NCBI GenBank assembly: GCA_902776975.1
Contig: CACYSI010000004.1
Location: 1-64,000 of the forward strand
Reading direction: 5' to 3'
Length of the DNA: 64,000 nucleotides
DNA from: an uncultured Ruminococcus sp.
GTDB lineage: Bacteria; Bacillota; Clostridia; Oscillospirales; Acutalibacteraceae
Shown: positions 17,815 to 26,356 of the stretch, piece after piece
How positions within the stretch are numbered: position 1 is the first letter of the stretch
How the letters are laid out: every line of letters starts with the position of its first letter
Notes under the pieces: model-generated
Told to the model about the DNA's origin: nothing
Seen by the model: the letters and a program-made list of their open reading frames with translations, nothing else
Database searches by the model: none
Made by a program: the position numbers and the translations under genes

Positions 17815-18675
17815 ATGGAAAGACCCGTTATAGCTATAATGTACGACTTTGATAAGACGCTGTGCACCAAGGATATGCAGGACTACGGCTTTATCCCGAG
17901 CCTCGATATGCAGCCGCCGCAGTTTTGGCAAAGGGCAAACAGCTTCGGCAGTGAAGCCGAGATGGACGGCGTGCTGGCGTACCTGTATACCATGATAGAA
18001 GAGTGCAAGCGCAAAGGCATACCGCTGACGCGCGACAGACTTATCGAAAGCGGCAGAGGCATAGACCTCTACCCCGGCGTGAAAGAGTGGTTCGATCGCA
18101 TAAACCTGTACGGTGCCGCTCAGGGCGTGCAGATAGAGCACTATGTCATATCATCGGGACTCAAAGAGATCATAGAAGGCTCCGGGATAGCGGACAGGTT
18201 CACTAAGATATTCGCCTGTGAGTTTCTGTATGACAGCGAGGGCGCGGCTCTGTGGCCTAAGACCGCAGTCAACTACACAAACAAAACACAGTTCGTGTAC
18301 CGCATCAATAAGGGCGTGCTGGATATATCCAACGATGTAGACCTCAACCGCTCGATGCCCGACGACAGCAAGCGCGTACCCTTCACCAACATGATCTACA
18401 TCGGCGACGGTCTCAGCGATGTGCCGTGCATGAAGATGATGAAGGCGTACGGAGGCTGCGCCATAGCGGTATATCAGGAGAACAACCGCGAAAAGGTAGA
18501 AGAGCTGCTGCTCGGCGACAGAGTGGACTTCATCTTCCCCGCCGATTACAGCGAGAGCGGACAGCTCAACAAAACGGTACACAACATCATCAAGAAAATG
18601 GCTATCAGCGACGAGCTTAATCAGGAGAACGCCCGTCAGCTCAAAGATATCGAATCAAGGTCGAAAGCTATATGA
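17815..18675 (+). CDS. HAD-superfamily phosphatase-like hydrolase
   Basis: 286 residues, cytoplasmic. HAD motif I is MYDFDKTLC (catalytic Asp pair), motif II VISSGLKEII, and motif IV MIYIGDGLSDVPCMKMM, in the expected order. A helical cap of about 90 residues lies between I and II. It probably hydrolyses a small phosphomonoester, and the PSP-like arrangement is only suggestive. AAAGGAG lies ahead of ATG 17815. It is possibly cotranscribed with the zinc-ribbon gene, and a clear terminator follows. Confidence 0.85.
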   Translation: MERPVIAIMYDFDKTLCTKDMQDYGFIPSLDMQPPQFWQRANSFGSEAEMDGVLAYLYTMIEECKRKGIPLTRDRLIESGRGIDLYPGVKEWFDRINLYGAAQGVQIEHYVISSGLKEIIEGSGIADRFTKIFACEFLYDSEGAALWPKTAVNYTNKTQFVYRINKGVLDISNDVDLNRSMPDDSKRVPFTNMIYIGDGLSDVPCMKMMKAYGGCAIAVYQENNREKVEELLLGDRVDFIFPADYSESGQLNKTVHNIIKKMAISDELNQENARQLKDIESRSKAI

Positions 18676-18702
18676 CTGTCAGTGAATAATAAACACTAAA
18701 AC

Positions 18703-18735
18703 AAAACGTCAGGTTCATAATGAATTTGACGTTTT
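18703..18735 (+). terminator. Terminator of the HAD gene
   Basis: A 9-bp stem AAAACGTCA/TGACGTTTT (18703-18711 with 18727-18735), followed by TTCT, 28 bases after the stop. Confidence 0.8.
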
Positions 18736-18770
18736 TTCTGTAAAAGAATAATTCTGTTATTCGGAGTTTT

Positions 18771-18883
18771 ATACTAAGTATCCATTAAACGCTTTAACAA
18801 ATTTGTTAGCGAGAAATTTCGCAGAGCAAGGCGGAGGACGCAGGCATACTGGCGTATGTCAAGGACGACATGGTACTTAGTAT
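18771..18883. repeat. Extragenic element with 10-bp terminal inverted repeats
   Basis: ATACTAAGTA (18771-18780) and TACTTAGTAT (18874-18883) bound a 113-bp block containing further short inverted pairs (GCATAC/GTATGT, GAAATTTC). It abuts the stop codon of the minus-strand hydrolase. No coding capacity is seen. It looks like a short non-autonomous mobile or palindromic element. Confidence 0.5.
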
Positions 18884-19974
18884 TATTTTGAGTTTTTCTT
18901 GCCCGTCTTAGCGACCTCTCTGCCCGCCTTTACGAGCATTTTGACGGTATTCTGCATATCGGACTTATTATCGGGATCTATCTTTGAAGCTGATTTCAGC
19001 AAAGTGATAATGGTGGCGAAACGGTTCTCACCCAGCTCGGAAAGGCTCTTCACTCCCGCTTCGTCAAGGGTTCCGAATACCGCGTCAACGAATATCTTTT
19101 TGTTCTCATCGTTGAGCGAAGAGAGCCATCGGCTCAAGGTGTCTTTCATAAAAACGCTGGCGTTATCCTGTTTTTGGGAGGCTTCAAACTTCGTGCCGTA
19201 TACGTTCCAAGTATACGGGTCGTGCTGAACAAAGCCCTTAGCGCTGCTGGTGATATAGTTATTCTTTACCTTATCGTCAAGCAGATTACCGACCAAAGAC
19301 GACTCGGGCACTATCTTGCGGATCCTGTCTACGATATTGAGATAATCCTCGCTCTCCGAGACCTCGCTGAGGAATCCGGGACCGTCGTTCGAATACACCC
19401 TGACTATGCGGTCTTTTATAACATTTTTACAGAAAGCGGACGCGTAAACCGCAAAGTTGCCGCCTTTACTGTGACCGCCTACATACAGCGTACCGTCAAA
19501 CAGCCCGCCGACCTTGTTGAGATATTCGACAGCCTTGTTCTGACCGGGAGTCTCGCTGAGGTAGCTCATATTGAAGCATTCACGCCAGCCGATGACGGTG
19601 TTGTCGGTACCTCGAAAGGCTACATAAGCCTCGCCCTCCCGATAGAGAAAGGTCACGGCGGCAAACTGGGTATGCATATCCGCGTCGGTGACGTCACTGT
19701 ACCAGTATACCCTGACGTTCTTGAAGCGTTCGCTGGCGGCTGCCTTACGCAAAACCGGCAAAGGATCGTTCATCATTTTGCTCTGATCGATCCCGTTTCG
19801 CGTATATGCGTCATATATCTCGGCTACGGTCATAAAAAAATCATCGTCCGCTTTATAAAAACTTTTCATGTCCGTATAAGCAAGCTCGGAGAAGATCAGG
19901 TTATCTATATCGTTGATACCCTTTTCCCGAAAGGTTATATCCCCTCGCCAGCCGATATAATCTATCATATTCAT
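18883..19974 (-). CDS. Mbeg1-like (DUF2974) alpha/beta hydrolase
   Basis: 363 residues without a signal peptide. The nucleophile elbow GGHSKGGNFAVYA near 170 replaces the classic GxSxG with GHSKG, typical of the Mbeg1/DUF2974 lipase-like family. The N-terminal region (GDITF, NDIDNLIFSELAY) also matches that family. Substrate unknown. ATG 19974 follows GGAGGTG at good spacing. Upstream lies the potD terminator, so the gene probably has its own promoter, which I could not define. Confidence 0.75.
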   Translation of the reverse strand: MNMIDYIGWRGDITFREKGINDIDNLIFSELAYTDMKSFYKADDDFFMTVAEIYDAYTRNGIDQSKMMNDPLPVLRKAAASERFKNVRVYWYSDVTDADMHTQFAAVTFLYREGEAYVAFRGTDNTVIGWRECFNMSYLSETPGQNKAVEYLNKVGGLFDGTLYVGGHSKGGNFAVYASAFCKNVIKDRIVRVYSNDGPGFLSEVSESEDYLNIVDRIRKIVPESSLVGNLLDDKVKNNYITSSAKGFVQHDPYTWNVYGTKFEASQKQDNASVFMKDTLSRWLSSLNDENKKIFVDAVFGTLDEAGVKSLSELGENRFATIITLLKSASKIDPDNKSDMQNTVKMLVKAGREVAKTGKKNSK

Positions 19975-20006
19975 AGTTTCACCTCCGCCATAATGAACAT
20001 ATATTC

Positions 20007-20032
20007 AAAAGCCTCCCGAAAGGAAGGCTTTT
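20007..20032 (-). terminator. Terminator of potABCD
   Basis: An 11-bp stem with one mismatch (20007-20017 with 20022-20032) and a GAAA loop, with TTTT on the minus strand, about 20 bases past the potD stop. It separates the polyamine operon from the downstream hydrolase. Confidence 0.75.
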
Positions 20033-20051
20033 ATTATTGATCTGTTACTGC

Positions 20052-21320
20052 TTAAAGCTTGTTGATACGTCCGCGGTTCTTGATCGCCTTGCGGATATCC
20101 AGCACAATGATGACCAAGGTAGCCGCTATGATGACAGCGAGGATGATACACACTGCCCATACGGCGGCGGGGTTGACCGCCTTCTTCTCAACCGAGCTGA
20201 CCTCAGCGCTCGCAGAGCAAGCCTCTACAAAGCGCTTTTGCATATACGCGTAGATATCATCGTCGAGATTAGAGAAGGTATAGCACTTATCGAGATACTC
20301 CTGAGGAGGATTGATGAGCTCGGACGCCATCATATCCTCGTCTATCAATTCAACCGCGGCTTTGTTGGGAGTGCCGTAGGTGATGTACTCGGCGTTCGCG
20401 GCGGCTATCTCAGGCTCGCACATGAAGTTGATGAACAGCTCGGCATTCTCTTTGTTCTTACAGTTAGCGGGTATGCACATAGCGTCGTTGAAGAGGTTGG
20501 AGCCCTCTTCGGGCAGACAGTATGACAGCGCCTCGTTGTTGTCCATCATGGTGTAGATATCGCCGGCGTAGTAGGCGCAGATACCGCTCTGCGAGCCTTC
20601 CATCTCAGCGAACACCTGATCCATGACATACTTCTTGAGCACCGACTTCTGCTCTATCAGCTTGTCCGTAGCTCTGTCTATATCCTCGCGGGTAAAGCTC
20701 TTAGCGCCGGGGTCTATGGGCGGATCACACTGCTGCATCGCTATAGCCATAGCGTCGCGAGAGTTATTGAACATCAGTATGCCGTCGTCCTTATACTTGG
20801 GATCCCACAGGTCTTTGAAGCCCGTGACTGAGCCCTCCTTGATCATATCGGTATTGTATCCGATAGCGACGAAGTTCCAAGAATACGGCACGCTGTACTC
20901 GTTATCGGGATCGTAATCCATATTTTTGAAACGCTCGTCGATATACTTATAGTTCGGGATATTATCGAAGTCCAGTTTAGCGAGCAAGCCCTCTTCTCTC
21001 AGACGGCTGACCATATAGTCGGACGGGAATATCACATCATAGGTAGAGTTTGAGTTAGTCAGTACGTTGTACATCTCTTCATTAGTCTCAAAGTTGGTCA
21101 GATTGACTTTGATATGAAACTTCTTCTCAAACTCATCTACGACATCAAGGGTATCGTCGTCACCGGGCGAGATGTACTCGCCCCAGTTATATACGTTGAC
21201 CTCGCCCTGAAAGCCGGAGTCATCGTCATCTTCGCTGTCTTTGGAGCCGGAGCAGGCGCTCAGGCAGAACAAAGCGCCGAGCATGAGGACGGCGAGCATC
21301 AATGAAATCAAACGCTTCAT
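20052..21320 (-). CDS. potD: Polyamine ABC transporter substrate-binding protein with extra C-terminal anchor
   Basis: 422 residues. A lipobox (CLSAC, Cys near 22) is followed by an acidic linker and a PotD-type binding fold (VNVYNWGEYISPG, PYSWNFVAIGYNTDMI, CAYYAGDIYTMM). It captures spermidine or putrescine outside the cell for PotBC. Unusually, the protein ends with a membrane helix (about 385-410, PAAVWAVCIILAVIIAATLV) and a basic tail, so it may be anchored at both ends. Its start overlaps the potC stop by 4 bases. Confidence 0.9.
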   Translation of the reverse strand: MKRLISLMLAVLMLGALFCLSACSGSKDSEDDDDSGFQGEVNVYNWGEYISPGDDDTLDVVDEFEKKFHIKVNLTNFETNEEMYNVLTNSNSTYDVIFPSDYMVSRLREEGLLAKLDFDNIPNYKYIDERFKNMDYDPDNEYSVPYSWNFVAIGYNTDMIKEGSVTGFKDLWDPKYKDDGILMFNNSRDAMAIAMQQCDPPIDPGAKSFTREDIDRATDKLIEQKSVLKKYVMDQVFAEMEGSQSGICAYYAGDIYTMMDNNEALSYCLPEEGSNLFNDAMCIPANCKNKENAELFINFMCEPEIAAANAEYITYGTPNKAAVELIDEDMMASELINPPQEYLDKCYTFSNLDDDIYAYMQKRFVEACSASAEVSSVEKKAVNPAAVWAVCIILAVIIAATLVIIVLDIRKAIKNRGRINKL

Positions 21321-22108
21321 CTTGTCGCCTCCTTACTCTTGCGTATAGAGGCAAAGTTAGAGATGATGAGGATAGCGATAACGATCACGAACATCAGCGC
21401 CGACAAGGCGTTTGCCTTGGGATTTATACGCTGGTGAGTCATGGTGTATATCTGTATAGGCAGGGTCTGGAACCGTGAGCCTCGGGTGAAATAGGTGATG
21501 ACAAAGTCATCCAGCGAGTAGGTGAAGCTGATGAGCAGACCCGAGAGTATACCGGGCATAAGCTCGTGCAGGACCACCTTGAAGAACGCCTGCGCGGGTG
21601 AGCAGCCCAGATCGAGAGCCGCCTCATACAAAGACGAGTCCATCTGTCTTAGCCTCGGAGTGACGCTGAGGATGACATACGGAGTACAAAAGCCGATATG
21701 AGCCAGCAGAACCGTCCAGAAGCCCATCTCAAAGCCCATCATAACGCCCGCGAAGGTGAACAGGAGCATCAGAGATACGCCCGTAACGATCTCGGGGTTG
21801 ATGATCGGGATGTTGGAAACGTTCTGGATAGCGGTGCGCACACCGCCCTTGAAGTTGTATATACCGATAGCCGCAGCTGTACCGAGGACGGTCGCGATAA
21901 GCGACGCGAGCACCGCGATGATCAGGGTGTTCTTAAGACTGCCCATGATCTGAGCGTCGTTGAACAGCGCCGTATACCACTTTAAGGTAAAGCCCTTCCA
22001 TACAGAGGTCTTGCCGTCATTGAACGAGTAGGCTATGAGGTAGAATATCGGCAGATACAGAAACGCCATGATGATGCCCAAATAAATCTTTTGACCTATC
22101 TTTTTCAT
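21317..22108 (-). CDS. potC: Polyamine ABC transporter permease PotC
   Basis: 263 residues, about six membrane helices, one of the two pore-forming subunits. The EAA loop EAALDLGCSPAQAFFKVVLHE contacts PotA. The gene is coupled to potB by a one-base stop/start overlap (TGATG) and to potD by a 4-base overlap. Length and motif are typical. Confidence 0.95.
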   Translation of the reverse strand: MKKIGQKIYLGIIMAFLYLPIFYLIAYSFNDGKTSVWKGFTLKWYTALFNDAQIMGSLKNTLIIAVLASLIATVLGTAAAIGIYNFKGGVRTAIQNVSNIPIINPEIVTGVSLMLLFTFAGVMMGFEMGFWTVLLAHIGFCTPYVILSVTPRLRQMDSSLYEAALDLGCSPAQAFFKVVLHELMPGILSGLLISFTYSLDDFVITYFTRGSRFQTLPIQIYTMTHQRINPKANALSALMFVIVIAILIISNFASIRKSKEATR

Positions 22109-22896
22109 CAGTTGACCGCCTCCTTATCTCCGAATCTGTTCATGAATACAAGGAAGCCGAGTATGACGACCAAAAGCACCACCGCTATAGCGGAGCCCGT
22201 GTTGTGGTCGCTCTGGAATACTCTCTCTATAACGTCACCTATCATGAACTGGGTGCCGCCTAAATACTGAGCGACAAGGAAGGTAGACGCTGTAGGTACA
22301 AAAACCATCGTGACGCCCGAGATGATACCGGGCACGCTGAGCGGGAAAATGACCTTGCGGAACACATACGCGCCGTTGCAGCCTAAGTCCTGAGCCGCTT
22401 CGATGAGCGAGTTGTCGATCTTGCTCATGACCGTATGCAGAGGCAGTATCATAAAGGGCAAAAACTCATAAACCATGCCTACTATTACCGCGCCCGAGTT
22501 ACCGATAAGGGTAACGTCTATGCCGAACAGGTTGAGCAGCATATCGAGCGGACCGTAGTTCTGCAGGATGAGTACCCACGCGTAGATACGCAGCAGAAAG
22601 TTCATCCACATCGGCACCATGAGGAACATGATTATCATCTTCTGAGCTCTCTCGGAGCACCGCGAGATGCTGTAAGCGAGCGGATAACCGAGCAAAAGAC
22701 AGATCAGAGTAGATATGAGCGCTATGAACAGTGAGTACAGGAACACCTCGCTGTATACAGAGGCGTTGCTGAACGCCTCAAGCGAGAAGTGACCCTGCTT
22801 GTCGGTGAACGCGTAGTACACCACCATAATAAGAGGCACGATGGTGAACACGAGCATCCAGCCGAGATACGGGATAGCGGGGCGTTTACTTTTCAT
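22108..22896 (-). CDS. potB: Polyamine ABC transporter permease PotB
   Basis: 262 residues with about six membrane helices and an EAA loop [19 protein letters not shown]. It pairs with PotC to form the transmembrane channel. The start overlaps the potA stop by 11 bases, consistent with translational coupling in the order potA-potB-potC-potD. Confidence 0.95.
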   Translation of the reverse strand: MKSKRPAIPYLGWMLVFTIVPLIMVVYYAFTDKQGHFSLEAFSNASVYSEVFLYSLFIALISTLICLLLGYPLAYSISRCSERAQKMIIMFLMVPMWMNFLLRIYAWVLILQNYGPLDMLLNLFGIDVTLIGNSGAVIVGMVYEFLPFMILPLHTVMSKIDNSLIEAAQDLGCNGAYVFRKVIFPLSVPGIISGVTMVFVPTASTFLVAQYLGGTQFMIGDVIERVFQSDHNTGSAIAVVLLVVILGFLVFMNRFGDKEAVN

Positions 22897-24292
22897 CGGC
22901 TGTTACCTCGCTGATCTCAGCCTTGCTGAAATCAAAGCAGATCGGTACATAAGTAGCTACCTGCTCATCGGTATCGCTCTGCATGATCCACTTGCGCTCA
23001 TCGCTCTCGAGTATGATCTCGTTATGCTCGCCCTTCCAGATGACAGACTCGATATAAACCTCGTCGAGCTGACCTACGCCGTCGCCGGCTATATAAAGGG
23101 CGTCGGGCGGCAGGCTGATCTTCAGCTCGGTATCTTCTTCGTAGAAGGTATCGGGAATAGTGATCTCGCTGCCCTCGAGCAATATAGTAGTAGTGTTATT
23201 TTCTTTATCAGAATAATAAACCTTTGTTATTATATCATTTGTGGGATTGAGGAACATTTTTTCCATGATATGGATGTTGAACGGATCAACACGCATACCG
23301 ATCCTGTCGCCCACCTTCTGTGCCTCTGTGGAATGTATGAGCCACTGACAGTTGTTGCACATGACGGATATCTCAAAGTGAACGCCCTTGAAGACGACGT
23401 CCTCAACCACACCGTTTAGCTTAGCCTTATCGGGCGGTACCACCTCGACGTCCTCGGGGCGGATGACTACGTCTACGGGCTTGTTCTTTCCGAAGCCCTT
23501 GTCCACGCAGTCGAGCTCAACGCCGAGCAGCCTTACCTTGCAATCCTCGAGCATAACGCCGTTGATGATATTAGCCTCGCCTATGAAGTCTGCGACAAAG
23601 GCGTTAGCCGGCTCGTTGTATATATCCTCGGGAGTGCCTACCTGAGCGATGACGCCGTTGTTCATGACACAGACACGGTCGCTCATGGTCAGAGCCTCCT
23701 CCTGATCGTGAGTTACATAGACAAAAGTCTTTTGGGTCTTCTGTTGAAGCTGCTTGAGCTCGATCTGCATATCCTTTCTCAGCTTCAAGTCGAGCGCTCC
23801 GAGAGGCTCGTCGAGCAGTACTACCTTAGGGTCGCATACCAGAGCTCGCGCTATGGCTACACGCTGCTGCTGACCGCCTGAGAGCGAACTTACAGGCCGC
23901 TTCTCATAGCCTTTGAGGTCAACTACGGCAAGCATACTCTTGACCTTCTGCTCGATTTCGGATTTTGACATTTTCTTCAGCTTAAGTCCGAAAGCTACGT
24001 TATCAAATACATTAAGATGCGGGAACAGCGCGTACTTCTGAAACACGGTGTTGACACTGCGCTTATACGGCGGCAGGTCGTTTATCTTCTCGCCCTCAAA
24101 GTACACATCGCCGCTCTGAGGAGTCTCAAAACCCGCGATTATACGCAGGGTCGTGGTCTTGCCGCAGCCCGAAGGGCCGAGCAGAGTTATGAACTCCTTG
24201 TCGTAAATGTCGAGGCTGATATTATTTAATATCACCTCATTCGAATACTTGAAATTGATATCCCTCAAGGATACTACAGAATTTTGCTTCAA
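22886..24292 (-). CDS. potA: Polyamine ABC transporter ATPase, long form
   Basis: 468 residues. The ATPase core has Walker [10 protein letters not shown], signature LSGGQQQR, Walker B VVLLDEP and the H-loop [13 protein letters not shown]-type regulatory domains follow. PotA is usually near 370 residues; the extra ~100 C-terminal residues (two TOBE-like segments, about 300-460) are unusual. It starts at TTG 24292, 8 bases after AAGGAGG; no ATG fits. Strong promoter at 24380-24408 and a hairpin-rich leader. Confidence 0.93.
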   Translation of the reverse strand: MKQNSVVSLRDINFKYSNEVILNNISLDIYDKEFITLLGPSGCGKTTTLRIIAGFETPQSGDVYFEGEKINDLPPYKRSVNTVFQKYALFPHLNVFDNVAFGLKLKKMSKSEIEQKVKSMLAVVDLKGYEKRPVSSLSGGQQQRVAIARALVCDPKVVLLDEPLGALDLKLRKDMQIELKQLQQKTQKTFVYVTHDQEEALTMSDRVCVMNNGVIAQVGTPEDIYNEPANAFVADFIGEANIINGVMLEDCKVRLLGVELDCVDKGFGKNKPVDVVIRPEDVEVVPPDKAKLNGVVEDVVFKGVHFEISVMCNNCQWLIHSTEAQKVGDRIGMRVDPFNIHIMEKMFLNPTNDIITKVYYSDKENNTTTILLEGSEITIPDTFYEEDTELKISLPPDALYIAGDGVGQLDEVYIESVIWKGEHNEIILESDERKWIMQSDTDEQVATYVPICFDFSKAEISEVTADEK

Positions 24293-24312
24293 CTATCTAA
24301 CCTCCTTAGTTT

Positions 24313-24370
24313 AGAGCCGCGCGGCTCTACCGCTTTTATGCTTTACCACAATACAACGATATAAAGCATA
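24313..24370 (-). promoter_or_regulatory. Structured potA leader: two hairpins before the RBS
   Basis: In the leader, TATGCTTTA pairs with TAAAGCATA (24337-24345 with 24362-24370). A perfect 16-base palindrome AGAGCCGCGCGGCTCT (24313-24328) then ends a few bases before AAGGAGG. No T-run follows, so control of translation or RNA stability, or a protein operator, is more likely than termination. Confidence 0.45.
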
Positions 24371-24379
24371 CATCATAGA

Positions 24380-24408
24380 ATTATATATTCTGACGATTTT
24401 TTTGTCAA
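24380..24408 (-). promoter_or_regulatory. potABCD promoter
   Basis: Consensus TTGACA (24403-24408), 17-base spacer and TATAAT (24380-24385) on the minus strand. The leader is about 80 bases. Confidence 0.85.
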
Positions 24409-24486
24409 TAATAACGCAAGAATTATTATTAAAAAAATAACTAAAATAATGTCCTAAAATTAGCATATATATAGAGTCATCTTATA

Positions 24487-24514
24487 TTGACATTTTTTGC
24501 CGTTAAGATATAAT
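24487..24514 (+). promoter_or_regulatory. Promoter of the surface-polymer cassette
   Basis: TTGACA (24487-24492), 16-base spacer and TATAAT (24509-24514), about 70 bases before the exporter permease gene. It diverges from the potA promoter; the DNA between is AT-rich with no other gene. Confidence 0.8.
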
Positions 24515-24582
24515 ATTAGTATCTATGTGATGATTATAATTAGGTTTGATGACCTGTCTTCGCACAGAAAAGGAGAAAAGTA

Positions 24583-25476
24583 ATGTTCCAGATATTAAAA
24601 GAGCATCAGGGCTTTGGCAAACAAATACTGATGCTCGCCAAAAACGAGCTTATCAAAAAGTATAAAGGCGCGGTCATAGGTCCCCTTTGGTCGGTTGTAA
24701 AGCCGCTTTTCACCCTGTTTGTATACTGGTTCGCGTTTGAAGTAGGTCTTAAGAGCGCAGGTAACGTCAAGGTGATCTTCCCCGAGTTAGGCAAGGCGGG
24801 CGGTACATTTGAGTACAGCCGTTTTCTGTTCATGCTGATAGGCTTCATACCGTGGTTCTTCATCAACGAGAGCATCGTACAGGGCGCTAAGTCTATCCGT
24901 GAGAACCGTCAGTTCGTCAACAAGGTCAGCTTCCCGGTATCTACCATCATGACCTATACCTCGGTAGCGAGACTGTATGTACATGTCTTCCTGACAGTGC
25001 TGATGTACATATACATCACCTTTGTCGGCGGCACTATCAAGCTGCCCGGCGCGGAGGCGGTAACCGCGGGCATCACGCCGAGCATATATAACCTGCAAAT
25101 ATTCTTCTATATGCCGCTGATGTTCATCTTCTTCCTTGTACTGTCATGGTCTACGGCTCCTATGTCGGCATTCTCCCGCGACTTTGAGAACATGATCGTA
25201 TCTATCATGTCGGGTATCTTCTGGCTGTCGGGTATCATCTACGACTCCTACCTGCTTGTCGGTAAGGAGCTGCCCGCGGAATGGATCCGCCACGCAATGC
25301 TCCTCAATCCTATCAACTTCTTCGCCAACGGATACCGCAACTGCTTCCTGTATAACCGTTGGTTCTGGGAGTATAAGACCGAGCTGTATATCTTCCTGAT
25401 AGAGCTTGCCGTGATCATAGCTTTGGGCATCTTCAACTACAACCGTCTGCGCAAGAGACTGCCCGACGTACTGTAA
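24583..25476 (+). CDS. ABC-2 polysaccharide/teichoic-acid exporter permease (TagG-like)
   Basis: 297 residues with about six membrane helices and the N-terminal amphipathic segment ELIKKYKGAVIGPLWSVVKP, typical of the TagG/RfbA family that exports lipid-linked glycans or teichoic acids. AAAAGGAG precedes ATG 24583. The ATPase partner starts 12 bases downstream, and CDP-ribitol genes follow. Export of a ribitol-phosphate-bearing polymer is inferred from context; the sequence alone does not give the substrate. Confidence 0.88.
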   Translation: MFQILKEHQGFGKQILMLAKNELIKKYKGAVIGPLWSVVKPLFTLFVYWFAFEVGLKSAGNVKVIFPELGKAGGTFEYSRFLFMLIGFIPWFFINESIVQGAKSIRENRQFVNKVSFPVSTIMTYTSVARLYVHVFLTVLMYIYITFVGGTIKLPGAEAVTAGITPSIYNLQIFFYMPLMFIFFLVLSWSTAPMSAFSRDFENMIVSIMSGIFWLSGIIYDSYLLVGKELPAEWIRHAMLLNPINFFANGYRNCFLYNRWFWEYKTELYIFLIELAVIIALGIFNYNRLRKRLPDVL

Positions 25477-25488
25477 GGAGGCGGCATA

Positions 25489-26292
25489 ATGGCACAGGAA
25501 GTAATAATATCCTTTAAGAACGTATCTAAAGAATATACACTGTATAAAAACGATCAGGAGCGCTTCAGAGCTCTGTTCATAAAACCGCGTCACGCTAAGA
25601 TAAACAAGGCTCTCAAGGGCGTCAGCTTCGACGTACACCGCGGCGAGAGCATAGGTATCATCGGCGATAACGGCGCGGGCAAATCCACCATACTAAAGAT
25701 GATCACCGGAGTAGCCTTCCCCAGCGAGGGCGAGGTACAGGTGAACGGCAAGGTCGCGGCTCTTCTCGAGCTGACCGCGGGCTTCTCTACCGAGATGACA
25801 GGCAGAGAGAACATCTACCTCAAGGGCTATATACTCGGCTTGAAGGACGCTTACATCAAAGAGATCGAAGAGCGTATCATCGACTTCGCTCAGCTCGGCG
25901 ACTACATTGATCAGCCTGTCCGCACATACTCCAGCGGTATGAAAATGCGTCTCGGCTTTGCTATCAACGTCAACATCGACCCCGATATCCTCGTAGTAGA
26001 TGAGGCTCTGTCGGTAGGTGACGCGAGCTTCAAGCGCAAGTGTAAGGACAAGATCAACGATATCATACAGTCGGGCACAACAGTATTGTATGTAAGCCAT
26101 AATCCCGAGTCCGTTACAGAGATATGCAAGAGAGCCCTGTATCTTAAGAAGGGCGAGCTGATGTATGACGGCGATGTAAAAGAAGCATATGCCATGTACA
26201 CCAAGGTCAAAGAAGAAGAAAAGGCAAAGAAAGCCGCGGAAGCAAAAAAGAAAAAAGAAGCCGCCGCTAAAAAGGCAGTTGAAAAGAAATAA
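25489..26292 (+). CDS. ABC-2 polysaccharide/teichoic-acid exporter ATPase (TagH-like)
   Basis: 267 residues. Walker A GDNGAGKST, signature-like TYSSGMKMRLGFA, Walker B ILVVDEAL and the switch HNPESV are present, all typical of TagH/Wzt-type exporters. The C-terminus is a short Lys/Ala/Glu-rich helix, with no Wzt-like carbohydrate-binding domain. AAGGAGG precedes the ATG. A hairpin (26303-26324) follows with no T-run, so licD may be read through. Confidence 0.92.
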   Translation: MAQEVIISFKNVSKEYTLYKNDQERFRALFIKPRHAKINKALKGVSFDVHRGESIGIIGDNGAGKSTILKMITGVAFPSEGEVQVNGKVAALLELTAGFSTEMTGRENIYLKGYILGLKDAYIKEIEERIIDFAQLGDYIDQPVRTYSSGMKMRLGFAINVNIDPDILVVDEALSVGDASFKRKCKDKINDIIQSGTTVLYVSHNPESVTEICKRALYLKKGELMYDGDVKEAYAMYTKVKEEEKAKKAAEAKKKKEAAAKKAVEKK

Positions 26293-26302
26293 GAGTCAGA
26301 AT

Positions 26303-26324
26303 AGCCTTTCCGTACGGGAAGGCT
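26303..26324 (+). other. Intercistronic hairpin between exporter and licD
   Basis: A 9-bp stem with one wobble and a GTAC loop (26303-26311 with 26316-26324). There is no T-tract, so partial termination or mRNA processing is more likely than a full stop. Confidence 0.5.
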
Positions 26325-26356
26325 GTCGGCTTATATGATCGATAAACGAGGCAAAA

